Shown here in pieces: positions 25,053 to 38,900 of a stretch of 64,000 nt of DNA (the stretch's first letter is position 1; the number at the start of each line of letters is the position of its first letter). Location: NCBI GenBank assembly GCA_000499405.2, contig HG738140.1:5756701-5820700 (forward strand), read 5' to 3'. This DNA is from Onchocerca volvulus (lineage: Eukaryota; Nematoda; Chromadorea; Rhabditida; Onchocercidae). The notes beneath the pieces are model-generated. The model saw only the letters and a list, made by a program, of their open reading frames with translations. It did no database searches and was not told the DNA's origin. Position numbers and translations under genes: made by a program.

Positions 25053-28000
25053 ATGTCATCAGGAGAGTTGCCGTGCTATACGTTGATCCATGTACCAAGC
25101 GATTTCGAATTACCTAGTGAAGTGCAGCTGAAAGAGAAATTTGAAAAAGGTTCATATTTCAATGCCTTTTAGTCGACCATATTTGGGAATGATAATAAAA
25201 ATGATAGTAGTAATTGATGTTATTTATAAGATAATGTAGAAAAGTATTTTCTCGCACAATAAAATTGTGTAATATTCAAAATGGTAGTATCGATAAGGAT
25301 GATTATATTGTGAAGATATTAATTGTGATGATTTTATTATAATTGTACCAGTTTTCATTTACATTATTTCTAAATTCATTTTAGGTTATGATGAATGTTT
25401 ATCTTTTTAAACACTATTATTTTTCGGTTATTATTATTATCAACATTGTTATTATTTTGGCTATAGGTGATGTCAAAGCGAAAACAGATGCACTGAAGAA
25501 GTTGATCATGATGATAATGAATGGAGAAAAGATAGGACAAGGTATGATGATGCAGGTGATTCGATTCTGCTTGCCCACATCCGATCATACAATCAAAAAG
25601 CTGCTTCTTTTGTTCTTTGAAATCGTCCCAAAGGTAAATTTCATCTTCTTCGCACTTTGTAATGAATATCGATTTGTCGGTAGATCTGAAACATTTAAGG
25701 AATGTTAGTTGAATTTTATGGAAAGAGTAACTTATCAGTGTAGTTGAATTACGTGATTCGATTTGACAAGGAATCTTGAGTCTTGTGAATGCTTTTTTGA
25801 AAGATAATGTTCGATGCGTAGTTGTATCACTAGTGGATGAGTTTTGCCAGTCATCTTGATAATCATGGTATGAAGAATCGCAGTTGATGTTATATATATC
25901 TTACGCATATTTCTTTCTTCTTTCGATATAAAGAGCTTTTTTATGATTTCGCAGTTTAATGTTTTCCTTTCACTGTGAAATGCCAATTATAAGTTGTTCG
26001 ATTTTTTTTAATCTTAAAAAAAAGAAAACTTGTTCAGACAGCATCAGATGGTAAATTGCTACATGAAATGATATTGGTGTGTGATGCGTATCGCAAAGAT
26101 TTACAACATCCTAATGAATTCATTCGAGGATCCACGCTAAGGTAAAATACTTTTCTTTTTCATTTTCTAACCACATTAAGTGAAGTACTCCTTTCATTAT
26201 AATTAAATTCGCTTTGTCTTTATTGTTTCATACTTTTATATGATCAAGATGCAGTCACATACTAAATACGGTCTTTTTATACCTGTCTATTTTTGTAATA
26301 TAGCCTGTTTTGCATTCAATGTGATCACTTTGTATGCCAAATAAAAAAAGTAATTGTTTTCTTTTGCACTAATATCATTCAGTAATGTCCATCGATTTTA
26401 ATAAGATCTAAAATCTCTGGCAAGATTTCATAGATGTTGATTCCCCATTTTGGTCATGTATTATTTACCGTAATACATGACCAATAATAATACATGACCA
26501 AAATGATTCCCCATTTTGGTCATGTATTATTATTGCTTCCGATGTAACCATAAAGATAAGTTTTTTCTTAATATATAAAAAAAAAAAGTTTCGTGATATC
26601 CAAAAAAAAAAAAAAAAAATGAAAAAAACTACGAATGTAGAAGAAAATTTTTTTTATTGCAGATTTTTATGCAAACTTCGCGAGCCAGAACTTCTGGAAC
26701 CACTTATGCCTGCAATTCGTTCATGTCTCGAACATCGGCATGCTTATGTTCGACGCAACGCTGTTTTGGCTATATTCACAATATATCGTATGGTTTTAAT
26801 TTGCCGATTGAAAATATCGATACTTACTTCCAAGGAATTTGTTGTAGTTATCTGAATTTTATAATTTTACCTTTTTCATTTTGTTTTTCAGGCAATTTCG
26901 AATTCCTTATTCCGGATGCACCTGAATTGATATCAACTGTTTTGAACAGTGAACAAGATGCGTCTTGCAAGCGAAATGCATTCATGATGCTCCTTCATGT
27001 TGATCAAAGCAGAGCTTTAGATTATTTGTCAGAAGTTATCGATCAAGTTACCACATTTGGTGACATTCTTCAACTTATAATCGTGGAACTTATTTACAAA
27101 GTAATTTAGATTAATTTATTCACAGATATTCAGGTTTTAATTATAGCATTAACTTTTTGTGTTCTGATGTTTTATTTGTTAAACTTGTTTAGGTCTGTCA
27201 CGCAAATCCATCAGAACGGGCACGCTTCATTCGTTGTGTTTATAATCTCTTGCAGTCTTCATCCCCAGCGGTAAGATATGAAGCAGCTGGCACTCTGATT
27301 ACTTTAAGTTCTGCGCCTACTGCTATTAAGGCTGCTGCATCAGCTTATATTGATTTGGTTGTTAAAGAATCCGACAATAATGTTAAGGTTCTCTTTAAAA
27401 ATTGAATTCAGCATGTTTTAATAGCATTCTGATATTATTACTTATTGTACTTATGAGGTAAAATGTTTTAGTTAATTGTTTTGGACCGACTAATTGAATT
27501 GCGTACTTCTCCGGCTAGTGAAAAAGTATTGCGTGAATTAGTAATGGACGTTCTACGCGTACTATCAGCTTCGGATCTTGAAGTACGGAAGAAGACACTG
27601 CAGCTTGCATTAGATCTTGTTTCTTCGCGTAATGTTGAAGAAATGGTCATGTATTTGAAGAAGGTTATTTGTCTTATTTCTAATATAATTTTAGTCATTA
27701 GCATTATACATCAATGCCCTTTAATTCGACATGTATGTTCTTTGGACTAAGATATCAAATCAGCATCAGTATGTATCTTATAATTTATGCGAAGATTTTT
27801 ATTTCACTCATATACATCGTAATGGTGCTTTCTTCATCCATATATCTCGATTTTTTAACTTCCTTTCATCGTTTATGTTATCCGGTAGTATATTTTGAAG
27901 TAAACTTTTATCTCAAAATATTAACCAATAACTATTGTTTCAGGAAATTGGTCGTTCTTCGGATGGAACGGCAGAAGAAGCAGAACGATATCGACAAATG

Positions 28001-30963
28001 CTTGTGAGAACGTTGCATTCCACCACAGTCAAATTCCCAGATGTTGCATCAAATATTTTGCCTGTTTTGATGGAATTTCTTTCTGAAGATAGTGAAAATG
28101 CTGCACAAGATGTTTTGGCATTTGTCAGAGAAACTGTTCAGCGGTTGCCACATTTGCGCCCAGTTGTTTTAGCACAGCTTTTGGTAAATTTATTATTTAT
28201 AAAAGTGATAACATGCTGAAGACTTCGTCTTTGGAAACTTTTTGATTGAATATCTCATCTGTTGTTTCAGGATGTATTTGGAAATGTAAGTAGTGCCCAG
28301 GTTTTCCGATCAGGATTATGGATTTTGGGTGAATATTGCGAATCAGCTGAATCAGTAATGAGAGTAATGGAATTTATCCGAAAGTCGCTTGGTGAATTAC
28401 CCATTGTGGAAAAGGAAATGCAGAAAACTGATGGTAACGAGGTCTTGCATGAAAAGAACGAAAATTCAACAACTGAAGTGATCCCGAAGGTATCTGATAC
28501 ACTTTGCTTCAGTTAATTACTTTGCTTTGTAAATGCAGCTTGCCCGAGTGTTTGATATATAATGCAATTAGATTCGTTTTTATGTTACAGGCTCGACAAC
28601 TTGTAACCGCCGATGGCACTTACGCTACGCAGTCAGCACTTTCAATCGTGAAGACGGAAATAGTGGAGAATAAAACGTTGTTACGTCAATTTCTTCTTGA
28701 TGGAAACTTTTTCCTAGCTTCATCGCTTGCAACTACCCTGATTAAACTTGTCTTCAATTACAGCAAATTTATGAAGAGTTTGTTTTCCAATTTCTTCATC
28801 TCTGTTTGGAGATATTACTTTTCTTCTAACCCTTCAAACAATAGCAGAGTAGAGTTGTTAAGATTTAATTCATGGTAGATCATAAAGTTTGATTTTTCAA
28901 TGAATTATTTAGACAAAAATGACAAAATCAATTCATTTGCGGGAGAAGTTCTATTCATGATTGCATCAATTATTAATCTTGGGAAAAGTGGTCTTGCGAA
29001 GACAAATGCAACAGAAGATGATCTTGATCAGTAAGCTCGCAATATTATTAAAATTTTACCTTTTCTTTTCTTTTGGTGCAATTTCTTATAATAATGGTAT
29101 TATTTACTGTCCATATTTATAGTTTTCATAACATTAAAATCAAATCTTGCAGTTTGGGCATGTCGATCAAAATTTTGTGCGGAAAATGGCCTGAAGCAGA
29201 AGCTGTTTTTCTACAGAAATGTCGCGACAGTCTTGAGTTAATGCTAGAATCAAAATCAGAAAATGAACGCTTCGAAAATGAAACAGCAAACAGGTGTGTG
29301 GCTCTTTTTGACAGTCATGAAATTTTTGATGTGAAATGAACATAATTTCTTTCGAATAATTCCCACTGGATCTTTGTAAAAAATTAGAATAAGATGATGA
29401 AAAATTTCTAATCAATATGTTTAGAAACTTGGTTTTTCTACTGAAATAATCTAGAAATTCCTCAAACTCTGCAATGTATTAACAATTTGCTGATTTTATT
29501 TATAGAGCTGTTGAAGTGAATGTAGATCGTACAATTTCATTTACGCAACTTGCTCCTCGTGTTGGTGATGGAGTGACCGGAACTGAAAACTTATTCGATC
29601 TTTCATTATCACAAGCACTAGGAACTGTTGCAAAGTCTCCCAAATTCGATTTTGCTTCCTCTAAGCTAGGAAAGGTGAATAAATTCAATGAAAATCGCCT
29701 CATTATTTACGAATTGTAATGCTTTTTGTTGTTGCAAAGCTTTTAGTCTTGATATATATATTCATTTCACATGTCCGTAACGAAATAGTTCAAAGAACTG
29801 CTTATAGAAAATGAATATACAGTGACAAATGTTAGGAGCAAATCTGGATCTTTGGGAAATATCTTGGAGTGTGTATTAAGTTTACTGGCAAATCATCTTT
29901 AATATGCTGGAGCAATTTACTTCCTGTTCTGATCCATTTATTTGATATTTTCATTTCAGGTGAAGCAGCTTGCTGGTTTTTCAGATCCTGTTTATGCTGA
30001 AGCATATATTAACGTAAATCAATACGATATAGTTCTTGATGTTCTTATCGTTAATCAAACAAATGATACTCTTCAAAATGTTTGTCTGGAACTATCAACT
30101 GTTGGTGATATCAAATTGCTCGATAAACCAACACCTCTCACACTTGCACCGCGTGATTTTTCGAATATCAAAGTAATTTTTTCAAAAGATTACTTAGTTT
30201 CAATTTATAGAAGTTTGCAGGGGAATTTTATCATCATAATTTTTTGCATAAATATGTACTAGTTAATATTAGGTTAATAAAAGTATTGGTTCCCCTATCG
30301 CCCACGTAATGATCCCTGAGTTTTAAGATTCTGCAGTAAATTGAGCGTAAACTATAGAAAGCTTTTATTATTTTAATTTGATTTTATTACAGAAAAGAGT
30401 AATTTTTAAAAGTGATTTTTAATAATTTCACTATTATGATTTCACTTTTTTTATAGTATACCTTTTTTGAAAGATTTTGTTTTTGTTGTGGTCATTTTAG
30501 GCTACCGTAAAAGTTGCTTCTACGGAAAATGGTGTAATTTTTTCGACTATAGCTTACGATGTTCGTGGATCAACATCTGATCGAAATTGTGTTTATTTGG
30601 AAGATATACATATTGATATCATGGATTATATTATACCGGGCAGTTGTACAGACACCGAATTTCGGCATATGTGGGCCGAGTTTGAATGGGAAAATAAAGT
30701 TTGAATATCTCTTTGTTTTTCATTTATTTTGGTGCCGATAATTTAATTCGAGATCCATTGTGCACATAGGTTTTCTTAACTTTTTTTTTGTTTTAGAAGT
30801 GTTGTATCTGAGTTAATTCCTTTTTATTTTTCAGGTCAACGTAAACACACCAATCACCGATTTACGTGCATTTTTAACGCATTTATCTACTATTACAAAC
30901 ATGAAGCTGTTGACTACTGATGCTGCATTAGGTATTTTTCAAGTTTAGGCATTATATGAACTG

Positions 30964-30994
<31 letters not shown>

Positions 30995-31299
30995 TGATGT
31001 TTCATTCTATTAATGGCTTCTTCGTCGATTTTTTTAAAGTTTTTCTGCGATTTCTTAGTAATATGGGCTTATCTGCAGGCAATATACGAATTTCAGAAGG
31101 TGAATGTGGCTTTTTGGCGGCCAATTTTTGTGCACATAGTATCTTTGGAGAAGATGCACTGGCTAATGTTTCTATGGAAAAAACCAATCCTCTCGATCCA
31201 AATAGTCCCATCATAGGACACATACGAATTCGTGCCAAAAGTCAGGGAATGGCATTGTCGCTTGGTGATAAGGTATGTATTATTTCATCAGAATTTTAA
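25053..31299 (+). CDS. copb-1: Coatomer subunit beta (COPI beta-COP)
   Basis: Seventeen exons encode 963 residues (human COPB1 has 953): 25053-25149, 25467-25633, 26038-26141, 26663-26787, 26892-27100, 27193-27387, 27472-27663, 27944-28183, 28271-28489, 28591-28777, 28913-29030, 29153-29293, 29506-29674, 29960-30172, 30501-30698, 30835-30931, 31079-31299. Beta-COP is a large subunit of the COPI coat for Golgi-to-ER and intra-Golgi transport. The N-terminal adaptin-like helical solenoid shows [44 protein letters not shown] and [11 protein letters not shown]. The C-terminal appendage shows [49 protein letters not shown] and [17 protein letters not shown]. All phases close. The last codons are uncertain: a GTATGT donor follows GDK, so eight residues read through to the TAA at 31297 may instead be replaced by a further exon. 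Convergent with calsyntenin. Confidence 0.95.
26439..26531. repeat. Direct and inverted repeat cluster in COPB1 intron 3
   Basis: A 27-bp word beginning GATTCCCCATTTTGG occurs at 26439-26465 and 26505-26531. Between them are two inverted copies of its TGGTCATGTATTA core, at 26471-26483 and 26486-26505, the latter matching 20 bases. The cluster can fold into alternative hairpins. Confidence 0.85.
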
Positions 31300-32956
31300 T
31301 TTTTGAAATTCTTTGATAATCAGAGTCGATTACCAATGGTTATTCTAGATAAACTTCGCTCAGAAAGAGAGCAAAGTAACGCTTTTAAAAGGCGAAGCAA
31401 TGCCGATTTAGAATTTCAACAATTATATTTATATCCTGTGATAATTTTTATTGTTGAGTACTTTTTATGTCTTCCATTTTACCAAAAAATTTCTTCCACT
31501 TTATCTGCAAAGTTAAGCCCTTTTTTCTCTTCTCTCCTTTATGCTTCCTTTTTTTCTTTTTTCAAGTCTTCTATCTACGTAAACTCAGTTGCAGCTTCTA
31601 CCAATGAAGTTGGAATGTATCATTTGTTTAGGTGGCATGTTTCATTGAATTGAGAAAAGTTATTTTTCTGCATACAGCTGGTTTAGTCTTTGAGATCTCT
31701 TCAACCATAAATAATAGTGAAATTTATTTCACTGTGGTATGTATAGTGGAAACATAGAAATATTAATAATGATGTAATGGAAATGTCTTATAGCAATAAG
31801 TATAATCACAAACATACAGTAATACATACATATAAAAGAAATTATTAGAAAGAATTGAAACATTATGAAGAATAAAGAATTGGGAAACTCGCCACACGTG
31901 TTCATTGCTAAATGCTATTGTGATTTCATTTGATGACTACATTGTTTTATTAATGGAGAACACTAGGTTGCTATCAACTAAATATTCTACCACTGTCTTG
32001 TCAATGTATTTTTTTTTTTGTATCTGTTATTGCCTTGTTAATGTCTTCTTTTATATCTTTAGATTTTTATTTATTGTTAATTCATATAATTCTTTAGTTT
32101 TGGAATAAATTATTTTAAATTCACTTCGTAAAATCCAATAGCCAAATTTCATAGTCTAAAAATTTTTTTTTTTCCTTCAACTTTAAATTTCGATTCAATT
32201 TACTTACCGATATCTATTGTTTTTAGAAGTTTTCAAAATCGAATTTTTGAAAAAGTAATAGCAAAAATTTATTTTATGGACAATGAAGTTCATTATTCGG
32301 TATCAGAAAAAATATTTGAGAATCTTATAGTATTTCAACAAGCACCAATTAGTAAACAAAAGAATCAAACGACAAGAAATAAATCAGTTTTCTGATGATT
32401 GCAACGAGATATGCTCATCTTTTGAGGGAAGGGAATGGAAAGATTTTATATATTTTTCAGTTATATTATTAAAGCAAGAGGTATAAGATTCAGGTTTTTT
32501 TTTTTTTTTCTTTTTTTTTTCTTTTTTGATAGCAAATGAAATGTAAATGCTACTTTTTGAAAGAAATGAATTTAAGAAATGGTATTTCTAATTACAAACG
32601 AATATATAGAAGTTGTGATGGCACATACGCACAAACATATACACAATATGAATTATTATTTTAAATATTTTGGATAGAATAATTTGATTAATAAATGAAT
32701 GATTTCGAAATTGATAAGTGATAATAATAAATGATTCGATTAAATGTATATAACTCGGTCAGAATATAATGAGAACGATCACACATAGTAGTAGTTGATA
32801 AGGAAGTTTCTTTTTAAGGAATAAATGAAAATTTAATTAAAGTTTGGAAATATTGAAAAAAAAAAAGTGATAAGAGCTAGGAAGGAAATCAGATCAAATA
32901 ATGAACGTTTAGCATAATATAATTTGACTATTTAAATGAGTCTTTTTTTTTTTTTT
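31300..32956. other. Convergent 3' region of COPB1 and calsyntenin
   Basis: The two stop codons are 1.66 kb apart and face each other, so this should be 3' untranslated sequence plus spacer. An open frame continues COPB1 in phase from 31324 to 31653 after a plausible 51-base intron. It begins SRLPMVILDKLRSEREQSNA but soon becomes Phe/Ser-rich and does not resemble the short beta-COP tail. Poly-T runs lie near 32496-32525 and 32943-32958. Confidence 0.5.
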
Positions 32957-35900
32957 TTATACGCGGTAGGTACGTGAAATGTTTGTCAAAGTCGTGTCAT
33001 CCCATTCCAAACTTCTGTTTTGTCGTTCTAAAAATTAAAAACATATTATCGAACTGAAAAAAAAAAAAAGTGAAAAATCTCAGATTTTTACTGTCTAGAA
33101 ATTTTCAAGAAATAAAGAATAATTTAAAACGATATGTTCGAAGTGTTTTTTTTTTATTTGTTGTATCATTAGTTTAAAATGATTGATTTAAGATAAGGAT
33201 GATATTAGCTTTTGAGAGATTGATGGATTATTTTTGCTATTTCATACAATGATAATCTGGCAAAATATTCTTAGTCGAACTTTCCGAAAATTTTCTTTAG
33301 AATTTTTTCAATTAATTTGAAATCTGAAAGGATAATAATATGAAATATGAATGACTTACCGTTATCGACATGAGGAAGTACTTGGCCAGCATCTTCATCC
33401 TCTGTCAAAACTTCATCATGAAAACTGAAATATCATTAGATAGCTTGTTTAAAATTCGAAAAAATTATTTAAATTAAAATTATAAAATGAAAAATTCAAT
33501 TTTTTGTAAACTTAGGGAATTAAAAAAAAAAAAGGGTGAATTCTAAATTTCAATATTAATAATTAAAACTTTCGAAATGATGGGAATATTTTTAATGTTA
33601 AGAAAAGCAAGAAGAAAAAATATTTTCATGATTTTACTCAATATTTTCATGCATTTTTCATTTTTTACGCATTTTTGAAGTTATGCAATACAATAATCTT
33701 AAAATCTAAATGTTTTATTTGAATTGGCCAAGTTGGCCAAGTTCTTCATTGCTTAAGATCTAAATATTTTGTTAGAATTGGCCAAGTTGGCCAAGTTCTT
33801 CACTGTTACAGATAAATGAGATTGATTACCTTTCACCGCCATCAGAGCTTTCATCTTCATCAAAAAAATCAGCATCATTTTTGCTAACCTCTTCCAATGG
33901 ATTTACCGTTATATTCATACCACTATCATCCCATTCCATTCCTCCTTCCTATAAAACGTAACAAACTTAAAAATTTGAATAATTTGAACAAAATTAAATT
34001 GAAATTTACGTCAAATTCAGACGTACAGTATTTCGCCGATGACGTCGACGTTTGGAAGGTAGTGGAGTATCACGCATTTTCAATATTCCGATCACTAGCA
34101 TGATCAGAAGAAAACCAATGCATAAAACAACAACTACAGCAACTGCTCCGCCTGAAAAATCTGAATAATTCAAATTAGGAAAGAAAAAAAAAAACGGAAA
34201 ATTAAAGAATTCAAATCAGGAAAAAAGAAAAGAGAAAATATTTCTGTTCAAATATTTTCATTTTATTTAAAAAGAAATGAAAGATCTGAAATTGATAATG
34301 TATAATTTCGCCAGATCTATCAAATATCAAAATTAATTTTATGATAGAAATGATCCAAAAAAGATTCAATAGGGAAAAATTTGCTTTTTCTTTGAATTTA
34401 AAATTTTTGGAAAATTTAAGAACAAGTATATATTATTGAATTTTAGATATATATTATTAAATTTCATTAAAAATTCTAGTTCTATTAATTTGATATAAAT
34501 AGATGATCGATTGTTGGATAAATATTTGTCAAGTTTTTACCTGCTAAAGCATTTTGTACACCATATTTATGATGTGACAGTAATGCTTTCGGTCGTGGTA
34601 AATCCATTTCCAATAAATTTTGCAATCGATTTGCGCCAATTTGATCGAATGCCGGATCAACTTGTATTGCAGAATCTACTTCATCATCAGCAGTTATAGC
34701 TTCAGTTACTGGTAATTCGGTTGTTTGCAATGATGTATTAATATTCATCTAAATTCGATATTTTAGTATTCTAATTTTGATATATCAAATATGTTCAAAT
34801 TGAAAACAAAACGAAATCGAGTTGATTTCATATTATGATTGAGAATTTGTAATTTAAAAATTAATTTAAATTAATCATTGTTTATCTTTAAATACACATT
34901 TATTACTTTAATTATATAAATAAACCTTTTATTCTCAATGAATAAACTTTATTTCAAACAATAATTCATCATAAAATCATTTGTTACTAAATATAAACTT
35001 TGAATTTCTCTTCTCTGAATTCCTCATTTCCTTCTATTTTATTTTTTTTTAGAAAAATAATTCATTCTCTATAAAAGATCGGGAAAAATTAAGAAAAGGG
35101 AAATATAAATTAGAAATTATTCATGAAGAAACGATATTTTGTACATTGTAGATTGATAAGTAATTATTATTTTTCAAAATTAAATAAAATTTATGTAACT
35201 TGAATAATTATCTATTTATTTATTATCCATTATCTATTTATTTGAATAAATCAATTTTTTTTCATGAAAAAATTGGAATTCTTATTTGAAATCTATGAAA
35301 AAACAGCATCTTTTTTTAAGACTTCATATACAAACAAGAATGGAAATTCAGAAAATGAATTCAAGAATTACTTAAAACTTATTTTAGGCATTTTTGAGTA
35401 AAAAAAAAAGAAAAACTTCATTTCCTTTGCACGGAATTGTAGGTTATGATAGAGAAATACTTTTTTTTTTTTTTTTTTTTAAACAGTTTTAAAATTCTTT
35501 CTTTGAATAATTTTTTTTCTAATTATTAATTTATTTATTCTGCTCCTTTTTTTTTCTATTCCATAACATTTAAATAATTTTCTGCAAAAAGATATGTATC
35601 ATATATTGATGAGGATGATAATGATTGATAAGATAAAAAAAGCAAAGGGTATGAGAAGATTATTTATCAAAATATTAAACAATTATTATCAGGAATATCT
35701 TCTTGTTAATCTTTTTCTTTTTTTTTTCTCTCTGTCAATTTTCGAATTTTTTGACATAAAATTCTAAAAAAAATTTTATGACGAAAATAATACTCATTTA
35801 TATGTATATTAATTAAACTAATTAAAGTTTGAGAAAAAGTTGACGAAAATAATATTCATTTATATGTCATTTAATTAAACTAATTAAAGTTTGGGAAAAA

Positions 35901-38900
35901 ATTTCGAATTCGCATCTTTATTTACTAAATTTTGAATAATCGATTCTAATGCTAGCTCATTAATTAACCAATCTAATAATTTCATACCGTAACCAGGAAT
36001 TCATTGCTAAGAGTGTGACCATTATTCATTGCACATTGTACAGTATAGATTCGTCGTGAATATGAATTAGCTCGCGTATTAAAGTAGTGAATTTTCGATA
36101 AAATTTCCCGATAACCTTTGACCTTCTCTTTACCTTTCAATAAAATACCCTGAAATGTTCAAAAGCATAATTCTCTCTCATAAATATATTTCTTTTAGGT
36201 TTTAATTTCCGCTGCACAAAATCATTTGATCGATAAATCAAAATAATAAAAGTTATTTAGTTTTTCTAAAAAATTTTCGTTTATTTATGGTTAAATTTTT
36301 GCATTTTTAAGCATTTATAGTACTAATAATTAATTATGAAATATTTGAATTAACGCTTGATTTAATAATTATCAGAAAATTGTGATAAATTTGTATACCT
36401 TAATTAGGCTTCAATTTATATTATTCATAAGATGCTCATGCTTATTAGCAGTTTTCTAACTTGAAAATAATATCTAGCCTGTTTATCATGTTCAAAATCG
36501 ATTCGAAGAGTAGCAATTAGCGAAGCTGGAGATGAGAAATATTCGAGATCCATATCTCTTGATGGTTTTAAATGAACTTTACACCAATCAAGTTCCGATA
36601 CGCTTGTTCGCTCAATTTCTTCTGGAAAAAAAGTAAGAAAAAAAAAACTTTACTTACATTAAAAGCTTTTTTATTAGCTTTTCTCGTCATTTCTTCATTA
36701 TTATTTTCCGCTTTATTGGTTTGCAAAAAAAGCTAAAGTTTGATTCGAGCAGTACTTCCAAGCCAAAAAAAATATCCGATTCGACCAAAGATTAATTCGA
36801 GAAGAATTACAGGATTCAATAAATTAATCTACCAATTGCTTATTTTAATTTAATCATTAAAGTTGCTAATACTTTTTATTTCCTCTTATTCGGTTTTATT
36901 TTTTTGTGAAAAACTTATTACGATTAATAGAAGAAGCAAATATGTAATGTGTTTTAATTTCAATACATGAAATAGACCATTTAATTATTATAAATTTGAG
37001 AAAATTTTCCAAAAAAAAAAACAAACTTTAACGAATTTTCCAAATTTTTTCTTAACATTTTTAAAATTAAGTAAAATTAATAAAGAAAAACAATTGAGCT
37101 AAATTGTTTATATTATTTTATTATAAAAAATGACGGAATATTTAATTGTATTTGCTTTCTTTCACTATTTCAGAATTATGATTAATAATTAATAAGTTAA
37201 AAATAGATAAATAAATGGCAATTAATATTAAATAATAATAAATAATAAATAATAAACGAATAAAAATAGAATAATAATAAATAAATATAAAATAAATAAA
37301 CAAATATAAAGTTATTTTATCGTAAAGCTTTTAAAATTTTCCTCTAAACTTGTATTTTAAACGTTGCATTTTTAATTTATGCTCCGTTTTATTCCTAATT
37401 TTTTAAAAAAATCAACATTTCAGGCTTCTTTCTTTTTATTGGCTAATAATCACTAGGCCACTAGGCTCTTTTTGATTCCTTTCATTCAAAAAACGAACTT
37501 GTTAAGGTAAAAAAGAGGATATGAAATCAACATCAATTGCATGTTTCGATGAAAAAATATTACTAACAACTTTTGACAAATATCATTTCTAAACCAATTA
37601 ACTTTTTTATTGGATATGAAAGAACATTCGACAGCTTTCCAATGTATTACGGTATAAATCATAAATCAAAATAGGAATTTATGAATTTGAAATTTTGCTA
37701 CAAAGTTAATCTGTAAATAATATAATACTTGAATTGAACGAACTATCAATGAAATGAATCATTATAGGTTGGCGGGATATATTACGTATAAATCATTATG
37801 TTATGATAGATATAAAAAATATTACTAACAACTTTTGACAAATACCAAAATTAAAATAGGAATTTATGAATTTATAATTAATATAAACTTGGATTACCAA
37901 TGAAGAACGGCATAACGCAAATACTATCAAAGATAAGTTTAGAAATTTTTAAAATGCTAAAACTTCCAAATTTACCTCCACTGATATTTTGAGTTACGGT
38001 AATTTTAATGTCAGGTAGCATTGGTGCGCCTGTTTTTACAAGATGTTGATCATTGTTCACAACTGATAATCCACTAATTGAAATTACAGATTCAGCTTCT
38101 CGTTGGACAAATATCGAACCTTTGCTAGGATTAAGAGTAAGCTAGAAAAAAAAAAAAGTTGACGAATGCAAATAAGAAATTTAGGGAAAAAATAATAATA
38201 ATTAGAATTTTTATGGATATTATTATTCTGTTGACTGAAGTAAATCGCAAAAAATGATTAAGAATTGCGATTTTCCAAATTAAAAAATGTTTTTGGTTAA
38301 CAAACCGTTTTTCCATCGGCGCAATGTACAGTTGTGTTGATGGAGAATGTACGATGTCCAGGTGTAGGTAATTTCTTCGTATTTGTATACATAACTTGTT
38401 GAAGTAATAATGATAAATCTTCGGCTGTATTCGCTTTCAATGAGAAAGGTGGTGAATTTGTCGCAAAGACTGCATTCTGCAAAAAAAAAAAAAAAAAAAA
38501 GGAGTTGCGAAAACAAATTATTTATATTTGATTTTCATTTCGAATTGAACTTTGACTTTTGATTTGTTTCAATCTACAACGATAAAAACTGAACTAAAGT
38601 TGTTCAAGATGTTATAATTTGAAAATTTAACTAAAACACAAACCTCTCCTGGTATCAATTGATCGAAGGCGTTAAATTCCAGCTTTTCCTGGCATTGATT
38701 GGAGCATTGAAGAACTTGCGATTGTTCAAGTTTATGTGGCAAATAATAGATGGAAGTTAGATGACCTTTGAAAAATTGCGACATTACACCGTTACGACCA
38801 TGCCAACATGCTCCAATAACTAGACGAGTTTTCTGCAAAACAATACATTTTAAAATCATAAAGTTTTATTCATAACAATAGAGCATTAAAATTGTATTTC

